This document shows, piece by piece, positions 1-9,842 of a stretch of 64,000 nt of DNA; position 1 is the first letter of the stretch, and the number at the start of each line of letters is the position of its first letter. Position numbers and translations under genes: made by a program. Origin of the DNA: Schistocerca nitens (taxonomy: Eukaryota; Arthropoda; Insecta; Orthoptera; Acrididae); assembly GCF_023898315.1 (NCBI RefSeq), contig NC_064617.1, forward strand, positions 717,915,202 through 717,979,201, read 5' to 3'. The notes beneath the pieces were generated by a model, which saw only the letters and a program-made list of their open reading frames with translations, ran no database searches and was not told the origin of the DNA.

Positions 1-1650
1 GGTACAAATGTTAAAAAAAGGGAAAACATCCAGCAAGATAATTTTTTATTCTTTGTTTTTATAAGGAGAAAATAAGGAAAATATAGTTATTCTTTTATTT
101 TTATGAGGAGAAAATAAGTGGCATATAGTTTTAGTGTTTATTATGCGTTACTTTTATTCTTTATATACTGTCCATTTCAGAACTAATGATTTATTTTTAT
201 CGATAGTCTATTTTTTACTAAGTCCATAGTCAATGACTGTTATTTTGTAGTTTATTAGCTGTCTCGTGTGCTTAATTTATTTAGTTTTTCACACGTTTCT
301 TCTGCACAATTCCTACATCACATAATTTGATTTCACACAGTCACACAATCCTATGAATGTTTAAGCATGAGGTTGGCGAATGTTTTTGCACGAAGGTGAT
401 GGACTTGAGCGAGATGAATGTGGGCAAGTATTTGATGTACAGCTTCGTTCGTCGTTCCTTGTTGGCTTTGCAAGTGTGTGTTGCTGTTGTGGAGGTCCCA
501 TAATGGAAAGGAGCTGTGAGTGCAGAATCTCATGGCTTACTGGCTTTGTATGCGTGAAAGTCAGCGTTATGTGTCGCTGAAATCGGTCTTTTTCGTTGTA
601 ATACTTCGCAGACCACTAGTTTACAATAGGATAGGGATTTGGGGAGGTATGTCGTCTATTCTTCACCCATCTTCTTTCTTGGTCTCAATCTTGCGAATCT
701 TCAACTTCTGTTCTTCCTGCTTTTTCTCTGCTTCTTACTAGATTCTTGGTTCTTCTCTGGCAGGATATGCAAATATTTATTGATAACTAGTCGCTTTGAA
801 GTTCTCATCTTAGTAACAGTTTTATAAATTGTTTGGGCGTGTCATTTTTACTTTGTGGAAGTTTTCTTCAGTTTTGTGCATCAGTGTGCTGTTTAATAGC
901 AGTAGTGTGACTTTTACACATATTTTTTTGCCAGTGGTGGCTTGCCCAAGCGGTCTTCTCGTCGGGCCGTTTTTTGCTCGCTCCGCTGAGTCGGGGCGTT
1001 ACAAGACCCTCTTGGCCTTCCATGTTCCGCCACTCTCTGGTTCCGTGTTCTGTCCTAGCAGGGTTCCGCTTAGCAGGCAGATTTACTGCCCACTTCCGCT
1101 ACAAGAGCCCTCTGTTGGTCTCACTGTCCTTTCCCTTCTCTCGACGCTTCTGCCTTGTAGGAATCATGTCTTGCTAATTACGTCCTTTTCTTTCTTGATA
1201 CTTCTCGCGTTGCAACTTGTGGGTCGTTGCATCTGGTCTTTGCTGGACTTTTTACAATGGTTCTTACAAAAAGTTTTACTTACATCTAACATATGTCTAG
1301 TACCTACATTGTTTTACGCCTTCTTAAAAAGCTTTACAAATTTCGGTGCCCTTTCCATGTTACAATTCTAAGATATTTTGAGTCTTAACTTCTACAAGAA
1401 TCCTCAAATTCGTTTTTTATTTTTGTGTAGTGTCGTGGTGTATAGCATTTTAGTATTTCATGCTGTTAGACTATCTACGCTTTATCCCTTCACCTTAATC
1501 TATGGTACTATTGGTGTTATTTTTGTTTTTGTTTTTATTGAAACTACTTTCTTTTTCCCACGTTCCTCTCTCTTCATTCTTCTTTCTCCTGACGATCTTA
1601 TCTGCAACATAATCTTGAAATATTGTGCTGATTATTTACCAGTAATAAAA
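1..1650. other. AT-rich stretch, no gene recognised
   Basis: Reading frames here are short and hydrophobic through T-rich composition and match no family I know. The 3' LTR of the minus-strand Gypsy-1 element would be expected here, but I could not match any part to sequence beyond the primer-binding site near 9330, so no LTR is called. Confidence 0.5.
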
Positions 1651-2975
1651 CTAATCTTCAAACTTTTTGATATGACTCACATGGTGAAGTCCTAAGGTTT
1701 TGCCTGTTTTTGGGTTCATTAGTTCCACAGCATCATCATGAGCAATTCGGCTAATTATGACAGGTCCTTTGTATGCAGCGTAAAACTTACGTATTTTGTG
1801 TTTCTGTTTGCTGGAGAGATGATGTGTTTTTACAAATACTATCTGGCCTACTGAGAATGTTCGTTTAATTGCTGTTCTATCTCCTCTTTCTTTTCTTTTA
1901 ATGGCTGCCTTTCTGATGTTGGAGAGTGCTGTTGCTATGACTTGTTTGTGCTGTCTACGTGGTACAATAGGAAATATAACATTTTCTCTGGTTATGTTTG
2001 GGGGTTCAATATTTTTAAGTACAGTAACTGGAGGTAGTAGTGTAGTGCTATGTGGCATTTCATTTATTACTTCTTGAAAATCTTTAAGGTATATGTCCCA
2101 CGTGTTGTGTCTTTTGCCTGCATATAATCGGCATAAAGTTGTCCTTCATAGATCGTTCTGCTGGATTTACGCTAGGTTTGTACTTAGATATGTAGATGGG
2201 TTTTATTTTGTGTTGTTTTGACGTGTTCTTCCATTGCACTGATTTGTATTGTGGGCCATTATCTGAAATTATTCGTTCCACTCGACCTACTTGTCTGAGA
2301 AAATCTTGTCTAAATGCTTTACTTATAGTAAGACCTGTTGCCCGTTTTAATGGTGTCAAGGTAACATATTTAGAAGTAAGTTCCAAAACGACAAATATGG
2401 AAATATATCCATTTTTGTGCGTGGGAGGGGCCCCATCAAATCTGTTGCAGCTATTTGTTTTAATTTTTTTAGGGATTATTGGAAACATAGGTGGTGTGGT
2501 TTGGAAAGTGACGTGTTAAGCCCTCATACATTTTTTGCATTTGACTAATATTGTTCTAATTCGTCTTTCCATATTAGGAAAATGGCTCGTTTGCTTTATT
2601 TTTAAAAAGCATTTCTTTGGTCCAAAGTGGCCATTACTTAAATGTGTATACCATATGTACTTATTAATTAGTTCATCTGGGATATAAATTAACCATTCAT
2701 TCGTTGCAACATCTCGTCTAAAAGAAAATAAAACATTGTTTTTTACGAGATAGTGCTGTCGAATGCCTGGAAAATCCTTACTTCTCCACTTGTTTTTGAT
2801 TCCTAGTATTTCGGAATCCTTGTCCTGTTCTTTGCCTATGTTTTTCAATGCTGTCGTAATGCAGTTTTCGAAAGGTTCTTGTTTCATATAGTACATTGTA
2901 AACTGGTCTTCTGCTGCTTCCAAACTTATGTTATTGGATGCACCCTGTGGATATCGTGATAAAAGCATCTGCTAA
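1651..2975 (-). pseudogene. Gypsy-1 integrase (broken)
   Basis: Three consecutive minus-strand pieces form an integrase remnant. 2516-2968 holds the N-terminal H-H-C-C zinc-binding region (HLSNGHFG and CKKC). 2084-2488 holds the catalytic core with ISDNGPQY, i.e. the second catalytic Asp. 1651-2058 is the C-terminal domain, with an SH3-like stretch ending in HHVSHIKKFED. A stop separates the first two pieces and a frameshift the last two. The first core Asp and the catalytic Glu are not clear. Integrase joins retroelement cDNA to chromosomal DNA; this copy cannot make the whole enzyme. Its link to RNase H is interrupted by the nested Tc1 element. Confidence 0.85.
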
Positions 2976-2977
2976 TA

Positions 2978-4354
2978 CACTCCTGGAAATTGAAATAAGA
3001 ACACCGTGAATTCATTGTCCCAGGAAGGGGAAACTTTATTGACACATTCCTGGGGTCAGATACATCACATGATCACACTGACAGAACCACAGGCACATAG
3101 ACGCAGGCAACAGAGCATGCACAATGTCGGCACTAGTACAGTGTATATCCACCTTTCGCAGCAATGCAGGCTGCTATTCTCCCATGGAGACGATCGTAGA
3201 GATGCTGGATGTAGTCCTGTGGAACGGCTTGCCATGCCATTTCCACCTGGCGCCTCAGTTGGACCAGCGTTCGTGCTGGACGTGCAGACCGCGTGAGACG
3301 ACGCTTCATCCAGTCCCAAACATGCTCAATGGGGGACAGATCCGGAGATCTTGCTGGCCAGGGTAGTTGACTTACACCTTCTAGAGCACGTTGGGTGGCA
3401 TGGGATACATGCGGACGTGCATTGTCCTGTTGGAACAGCAAGTTCCCTTGCCGGTCTAGGAATGGTAGAACGATGGGTTCGATGACGGTTTGGATGTACC
3501 GTGCACTATTCAGTGTCCCCTCGACGATCACCAGTGGTGTACGGCCAGTGTAGGAGATCGCTCCCCACACCATGATGCCGGGTGTTGGCCCTGTGTGCCT
3601 CGGTCGTATGCAGTCCTGATTGTGGCGCTCACCTGCACGGCGCCAAACACGCATACGACCATCATTGGCACCAAGGCAGAAGCGACTCTCATCGCTGCAG
3701 ACGACACGTCGCCATTCGTCCTTCCAGTCACGCCTGTCGCGACACCACTGGAGGCGGGCTGCACGGTGTTGGGGCGTGAGCGGAAGACGGCCTAACGGTG
3801 TGCGGGACCGTAGCCCAGCTTCATGGAGACGGTTGCGAATGGTCCTCGCCGATACCCCAGGAGCAACAGTGTCCCTAATTTGCTGGGAAGTGGCGGTGCG
3901 GTCCCCTACGGCACTGCGTAAGATCCTACGGTCTTGGCGTGCATCCGTGCGTCGCTGCGGTCCGGTCCCAGGTCGACGGGCACGTGCACCTTCCGCCGAC
4001 CACTGGCGACAACATCGATGTACTGTGGAGACCTCACGCCCCACGTGTTGAGCAATTCAGCGGTACGTCCACCCGGCCTCCCGCATGCCCACAATACGCC
4101 CTCGCTCAAAGTCCGTCAACTGCACATACGGTTCACGTCCACGCTGTCGCGGCATGCTACCAGTGTTAAAGACTGCGATGGAACTCCGTATGCCACGGCA
4201 AGCTGGCTGACACTGACGGCGGCGGTGCACAAATGCTGCGCAGCTAGCGCCATTCGACGGCCAAGCGTGTACAGCCCTCTCGCAGTGTCCGGAGCAAGTA
4301 TGGTGGGTCTGACACACCGGTGTCAATGTGTTCTTTTTTCCATTTCCAGGAGTG
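2978..4354 (-). mobile_element. Tc1-like DD32E element, copy 1, nested in Gypsy-1
   Basis: The ends are inverted repeats beginning CACTCCTGGAAAT, flanked by TA at 2976-2977 and 4355-4356, the target duplication of Tc1/mariner elements. The insertion lies just after the HIPGPAN motif at the RNase H-integrase junction of Gypsy-1, so it is younger than that element. At 1377 bp it is about 45 bp shorter than the copies at 42125 and 56433. The missing part lies near 4263, between the inverted repeat and the transposase start. Confidence 0.95.
3133..4155 (-). pseudogene. Tc1-like transposase, copy 1 (one nonsense codon)
   Basis: The frame has the same length as the intact copy at 42369-43391 (340 codons). 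An in-frame TGA at 4057-4059 replaces an Arg codon (CGA in the other copies) at about residue 33, inside the first helix-turn-helix. The catalytic segments remain readable: SDESRF, QQDNARPH and SPIEHVWD. Downstream of the stop 303 residues are open from an internal Met, but that product would lack most of the first DNA-binding motif and probably could not bind the ends. Start chosen by alignment to the intact copy (MPRQRG). Confidence 0.92.
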
Positions 4355-4356
4355 TA

Positions 4357-5449
4357 CATTCGCTGGTCCTGGTATGTGTGTAATAGTGAAGTCAAATTCT
4401 TGTAGTATTAACATCCATCTGGCTAACCTCCCATGAGTTAGTTTGGCGGATAACAGAAATTCTAATTCTTTGTGGTCAGTGTATACTTTTGTTTTTCTTC
4501 CGAATAGGATGTATCGAAAACGTTGGAAGCCCCATACAATGGCCAATGCTTCCAGCTGCGTGACTGAATAGTTTTTCTCTTTTTTTGTGAGTACACGACT
4601 GGCAAATGCAATTGTTCTATATGATCTTAGCCCTGCCTGTTCGTATTCTTGGAATAAAACAACTCCTAAACCTGTTTACGCGCTATCAGTGGCCATACAA
4701 ACATTTTGTGTTAGATCAGGATGTGCTAAAATCGGTGCTGTTGTTAGTGCGTTTTTCACTTTTAAAAATTCTTCATTAGCTTATTGATCCCATACCCATG
4801 GCGTGTTTTTTCCAGTCAGTGCACATAGGTGTGGTGTTGCGAGAGAGTCGATCCAAATAAATTTTTTATAGAATCCGGTGAGACCTAGAAATCCTCTGAG
4901 AGTTTTCTTATTATATGGAGTACATAATTCTTAGATTGCTGTTAGTTTTTCTGGGTCGGGCATTACCCCTTTCTCTGAAATTATGTGTCCTAGAAATTTA
5001 ACCTCTCGCCTTCCAAATTTGGATTTTGTTATATTTATTGTGACCCCATGCTCTTTCATGATCTGTAAAAACTGATTTAATGTGTCGTTGTGATGTTCCC
5101 AAGAGTGTTCTGCTATAATCACATCATCAACATAACAAGTAATTTTTTGTAAAATTTCAGGACTGAGTATAGTATTAAATCCCCTAATAAACGCTGCTGA
5201 TGATATGTTTAAACCAAATGGCAATCGTTTAAACTGGTAACATCTACCGAATACGATAAATGCTTTAAATTTTCTACATTGTGGGGCCAATTCTATTTAC
5301 CAGAAACTACTCCGTAAATCAATTGATGAAAATATCTTAGCACCATGGAAGTTTTGTATCAATTCCTCTAATTTTTCTGGGCGATCTGTCTCAGTGATTA
5401 TGATTGTGTTGATCTGTCTGGAATCAAGCCTGATGCTCCCATCTCGTTT
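4357..5449 (-). pseudogene. Gypsy-1 reverse transcriptase and RNase H (broken)
   Basis: The minus strand shows RT palm and thumb motifs: LPFGLNIS, the catalytic YVDD at 5123-5134, and FLGHIIS followed by PDPEKL. RNase H follows, with YTDHKELEFLLS and the connecting HIPGPAN. The frame continues from the protease piece but has stops near 5300 (after FW, where Gln is usual), at 4931 and twice more before 4546. RT copies the element RNA into cDNA and RNase H removes the template. All stops are in one reading frame, so decay here is by nonsense change rather than indels. Confidence 0.88.
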
Positions 5450-5953
5450 TTACGGGGTGTTATATGTGCAGGCAGCTGGTTCAATAATATCATCATCTAA
5501 CATTTTAGATATCTCCTGGAATACTTTATTCCTGTAGCTTAATGGGATTGTATAGGGTGGCACTCTAAATGGTTTTTGCTGTTTTACTTCAAACTTGTAC
5601 TGAAAGTGTTTAATACTGCCAGTCTTAGGTAAAAATACCTCTACTTTATCTCGTAAAATACCCTCTAATTCTCTTTTACTGTGTTCCGAAATACCTTGAA
5701 CTTCTTGCAATTTTTCGTCGATTTCTTTATGGACTTCTAACATGAGTTGAGGCGATTCCCCCTTTTGTGCATACCATTCTAATTCTTCATCCTCTTTATC
5801 TCGTGTCATTCTTAATTGTTTGTTTATAACTGGTATTTCTTCTAATTTTAGCTTTTGCACAAAGAGAAGTGTGACATTCCCGAATGTTACGCTACCTTTC
5901 CCCATATCTATTATCGCTCGTCTCTCATTAAAAAAATCTGCACCTATAATCAA
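5450..5953 (-). pseudogene. Gypsy-1 protease C-terminus and RT N-terminus
   Basis: The first residues (IIGADFFNERRAIID) match the C-terminal segment of a retropepsin-type protease. The end (PPYTIPLSYRNKVFQEIS, then LDDDIIEPA) matches the RT N-terminal segment. I could not find a D-T/S-G active site upstream; the preceding frame is an acidic linker, so the catalytic half of the protease may be deleted or scrambled. A TAA at 5450-5452 ends the frame, and RT motifs continue beyond it in the same frame. Confidence 0.8.
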
Positions 5954-5966
5954 ATCTACAGTTAGT

Positions 5967-6521
5967 TTAGGTATAATCCCGAAGTTGGCTTCGATCTTTT
6001 GACCTTGACACGAAAGAGTTAACCTTGTTTGTCTCGTAAGCTTCGACTGCTACTTCTCTCTCTTTTATTTCCTCTTCTCTACTTCTTCCTTCATTTACGC
6101 TTTCTTCAACATCCTCTACTTTTTCCTCATCCTCGTCTATCTTCTCCTTCTTCGTCGCTACTTCCACATAATCGCATCTAAATGCTCTAATTATCGCTTC
6201 ATAACTTCCTTCATTATATACGTTGGGTTGTGTGCCCACTAGTAACTTATTTTCAACTTCTGTCGACTGCGCATTATCCTCATTGAATTCGCTTTCCCTC
6301 GTTTCCATCTCAAATAGCTCTGCAATACGCATTACTTCGTCCTTTCCTCCTACATTCGTTATGCATGCCTCTGGTAATTCATCTTCCTCGTCAGTATTCT
6401 CCCAATTAATTTCGTCCCAACACGATATTGTTATTTTCCTGCCTTCGTTTTCATCTGGTCCCTGCGGATTTGTTTCTTCCTTCTTCTCTTCTCGTGATAA
6501 GGTATTTACTTCGCTGTTCAA
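5967..6521 (-). pseudogene. Gypsy-1 acidic gag-pol linker
   Basis: A 184-codon minus-strand frame very rich in Glu and Asp, with no recognised domain. It is in the same frame as the gag piece at 6732-7133, separated by at least two TGA codons, so it is probably the C-terminal part of gag or the gag-pol junction. Near 6040 the reading shifts to the frame used by the protease end. Function unknown. Confidence 0.6.
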
Positions 6522-6631
6522 GGTGCTGCAATTGTCCTGGGTCGGTGAATCATTCCCTTTGGCATGGGCGCTTAGCTGTCAATTCGAACGTTTTTCGGCG
6601 TTTGGTGGTCTTACCTCCACCTCTTCTGTCT

Positions 6632-9036
6632 TTATTCTCTTTTCTTGTTCAGCTTGTTGATAGTGGTTTCTTTGTTGATAATTTGTCGGTCTATTGGCGC
6701 TCCAATACCCGTTCCGGTTGTCGTTATTCCCTCAGTAATAGTTGGTGCCGTTCCTGGGTGAATTATAGTTATTGCCGTATTCTCTTCTAAATCCATAACC
6801 GGTTCTTTGTTGAAATCTATTGTCGTTTCTGGGTGCGAAGTTATCAGGTGGTTCGTAATTATTGTTTCTTCGTACTGTGTCTTGTGGATTCCACTGCTTT
6901 TTGCTTTCGTTTTCACGTGCGCTTCGTCTTTTTCTTGCGTCATCTTCCGAAAATATGAACTCTAGTTCCCTTAGAATACCTTTAAATGCTTCGACGTCAT
7001 TGCCTCCGCGACCTACTAATGATTGCTGGTATTTCAATGGTAGCTTCATCGCGCATAATTTAATCAACTCTCCGTCACTGTATGGCACATCTAAGCATTG
7101 ATTTTTCTTTGCCATTAATTCGAAAAATTTCACGGACTCTTCTCTCCTGAATTTTCAAAATATGGGTTCTGTAATAATTCGTACTTCACTCTGTTCTGTG
7201 CTTCGCTGGACCAACATCGTGAGAGAAACTTCTCTCTGAAATCTTCGTACGATCGGTATGTCGCTGCAACATTTTGCATGGTTTCTGCGACTGTTCCTGA
7301 CATGTGTGCACATATAAAATCTAATTTGTGTGCTAGCGTCCAGTGTTCTGGTAATCCTACTCGGAATTGATCAATAAAAGTTCGTGGATGTAAAGAGTTT
7401 CCTTCTCGAAAGTGTTGAAATTTTCTGACTGTGAGGAAATGATCGTTGTCGTACTTCGTCATAGTTCCATATGCAATTCGCGGTTCTTCGCCACTTTTGT
7501 TTCTGATCATTTCTCCCGTCGTTCTTTCCGGTTGTGGTAGATCCATTGGATATTGTCCACTGTAACTTTCGCCTACCCTTGCGTAGTATCGTTGGAGTGG
7601 TACGCAATAATTTTCTTCCATCGGTTGTGAACGTGTAGCTGAATGCATTGCACTGTACTCTTCCCGACCTGGCTTTCCATTGTCAGGTATTGGTTCGGTA
7701 TCTTGTCCGGCTAACCTTGCTGCTTCATTGCACGATCCAAACTGTCTTGAAACATACATTTGTGGTTCCGCATGTGTTTGTGGTGCCGTTTGTTCATCAA
7801 GAATTTCGAAACGTGTTTGTTGCTGTGCAGGCTGTCTGATTTCACGTATGTTACTTTCCGCCTGTGATTGGAATCGAAAATGCATGATATCTTCGTTAAT
7901 TGCTTGTTTTTCCGGTGCTGTTACAGATACGGATGTGGTTGCAGACTCAGTGCTTGTTCGATCTTGTTCACTACGCTCTTCAGTGATTTGCAACAACTCT
8001 GTTCGCTATTTCTGAAATTGTCGCTTCGTTTGCGCTTCTATTTTGACTATGCGGTTATCATATCTTTTCAGCGCTGCTTTTGTGATACGTTTGTATAGCA
8101 CACTGTTTTCAACAATTTCACGCGCTGTACCTGCTGCTTGTCTAGTAATTACGTTTATCTGTTTCTCTAGTTTCTTGACTTCTCCCTGGGTGTTGTTACG
8201 TAATGTTTTGATCTCGTCCTGAGTGTCATTACGCAATGTTTGTACGTCCGCTTGTACCTTGTCAATGTCTGTTCTCAATTGATTGTGACCTGTTATTAAG
8301 TTTCCTATCACTTCTCGAGATTCTTTTGCCTCGTCTTCATTATGACTTAGGTGTAACTGAATTTTTTTGTTTTCTTCTTTAATCTCACGCATTTGTCTCG
8401 TGGTTTCTGCAATTTGTTTCGTCGTTTCTGCATTCTGAGTTTTAATTTGGTTCGCAATTTCTTTATTTTGTCTTGTCATGGTTTCCGTTATTAATTGTAA
8501 TAATTCTGCCAGATTGGTGGGTCCTATTGCGTTTTCTTCCGACGTCCTACGCTCTGTGTTTACGCCCAAGTGTTGGTTTGCAACCGATTGCATTGAACTG
8601 TGCGGTGACACGTTTCTGCTCGAATTCCTTGTACTCTGTGGTGAGGGAGCTCTGATTACTTGTACTATGGGTTCTACGTATTCAAGACGCAAGTTAGAAT
8701 CCTCATCGGCTGTCTCTCTACTTTCCTGCTCCTCGTCGTATGCTGACCTAGGTTTTCTGTGCCTTGGCGTACATTATCCTCGTTATAGTGCGTTATCTGT
8801 CCTATTTCTCGCGATACTGCATCGTCTGTTGTACTGTCCTCTATTCTCTGTCCATCTTCATGTTGGGTCTCTACCTCAATTCGGTCATGTTCTCGATCTG
8901 CCATTGCTAATCTTTCCGAATCCCTTATTTTCTGTTTTAAAAGCAATTCACGCACCCTACTTCGCGTCAACATGCGCTCATACGATCTCACGCGTTTCAT
9001 AAACTTTTTGCACACATGACTTGACAATCCATTCAC
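6632..9036 (-). pseudogene. Gypsy-1 gag (broken)
   Basis: Minus-strand pieces in order: 8674-9036 (charged N-terminus), 8006-8692 (long Q/N/E/K-rich coiled coil), 7130-7996 (capsid, with HFLTVRKFQHF and a segment ending in FLSRCW), and 6732-7133 (capsid C-terminal lobe, then an Asn/Arg/Gly-rich basic tail without a zinc knuckle). The coiled-coil and capsid pieces share a frame and are split by a TAG near 8006. The two capsid pieces are in different frames and overlap by 4 bases in mid-domain, which indicates an indel rather than a designed junction. Gag would package the element RNA. Confidence 0.8.
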
Positions 9037-9329
9037 TTACTTGTTGGGTCAGAACCAACTTGTCAACGATGTATCCGCCACCTGCGCGCTTGCATTTTTA
9101 GAGAAAACTTAATTCTAACAATATTAAAATTCATAACTTAATTATGTTATTGTCTCTGCTAGAATGTCTCACGTTCTATTGAATACTTTCTTACTATCTA
9201 TCGCTGCAGCTATTGTTTTCGACTATTTATAACTTTAGGAAAAAAAATTTCTTACAAAAATTTTTCAACAAGATATTTTTCTGACCTAGTTAGACATGTG
9301 GTCGACCTTCAATCATGGTATTTTACCAT

Positions 9330-9345
9330 CCTGGCAGGGTCGCCA
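9330..9345 (-). promoter_or_regulatory. Gypsy-1 primer-binding site
   Basis: On the minus strand the sequence is TGGCGACCCTGCCAGG. It starts with TGG, as expected for pairing with a tRNA CCA end, and resembles the tRNA-Arg-type sites of some insect Gypsy elements. It lies about 300 bases upstream of the gag start. The 5' LTR should begin at about 9346, but no TG...CA boundary is clear. Confidence 0.65.
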
Positions 9346-9842
9346 TTCTCTAACATTCTGCGTGGTGTCTGTTCTAAGTCATGTCTCCCTACCACTTTCG
9401 CGCAACGACGCTCTGAGCGTGTTTTTTTAGGGAATTGACTAGTTTGAACCTGGGACCTGTTGCTGGTAAGGAGGCGCCAGACCACACATGATATTTAGAG
9501 TTCAGAAGAGGTCAGTGAGACTAGCGAGGATATAACCAAATACTTAATGATTTCAGAGTCAGCTCCACTGCACTCCCTGTAAAAGAATCTTAATACTAAC
9601 TAAATTTAGTGGAAGGCGTTCAAGGCTTTCCTATTTTTAGTAAGCTGGTAAAATAACGTCGAAAAAGCAGTTAAGTTTACCATTGGAAATTTTATTCTAC
9701 TCACAAAACATTGTTTATAAATTGCACTATTGATAAAAGGAAATATTTTAATACAGGATGATAAAAACACACTGCGTTCAACAAAAATGTGAACGAATAT
9801 TCCTTGAGTGGGTTTCCAAGTTCTACAATGGATCGAAGGATG
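9346..9842. other. Gypsy-1 5' flank or degraded LTR, nothing else seen
   Basis: This stretch should contain the 5' LTR of Gypsy-1, but no partner copy is visible in the window to define it. No coding frame or recognised repeat was found. Confidence 0.4.

Larger units (their letters stand above)
1651..9345 (-). mobile_element. Gypsy-1: decayed Ty3/Gypsy LTR retrotransposon
   Basis: On the minus strand the order is primer-binding site, gag with coiled coil and capsid, protease end, reverse transcriptase, RNase H and integrase. This is the Ty3/Gypsy order (integrase after RNase H). The pol frame is broken mainly by nonsense codons, with a frameshift before the integrase C-terminus. A Tc1-like transposon is nested at 2978-4354. 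LTRs were not identified. No envelope-like gene is visible downstream of integrase, although the region below 1651 is poorly understood. Confidence 0.9.

Noticed and set aside
829-1371. 180-codon hydrophobic plus-strand frame
   Set aside because: The T-rich composition gives Leu/Phe/Ser-rich frames by chance. No domain, no codon pattern and no neighbours on this strand support a gene.
3620-4051. Arg/Pro/Thr-rich frames on the strand opposite the Tc1 transposases (also near 42518, 57231 and 57394)
   Set aside because: They are antisense shadows of the GC-rich transposase gene and recur wherever it does.
7130-7133. Programmed frameshift between Gypsy-1 gag frames that overlap by 4 bases
   Set aside because: The overlap falls in mid-capsid, not at the gag-pol boundary, and no slippery site is apparent, so it looks like an indel.
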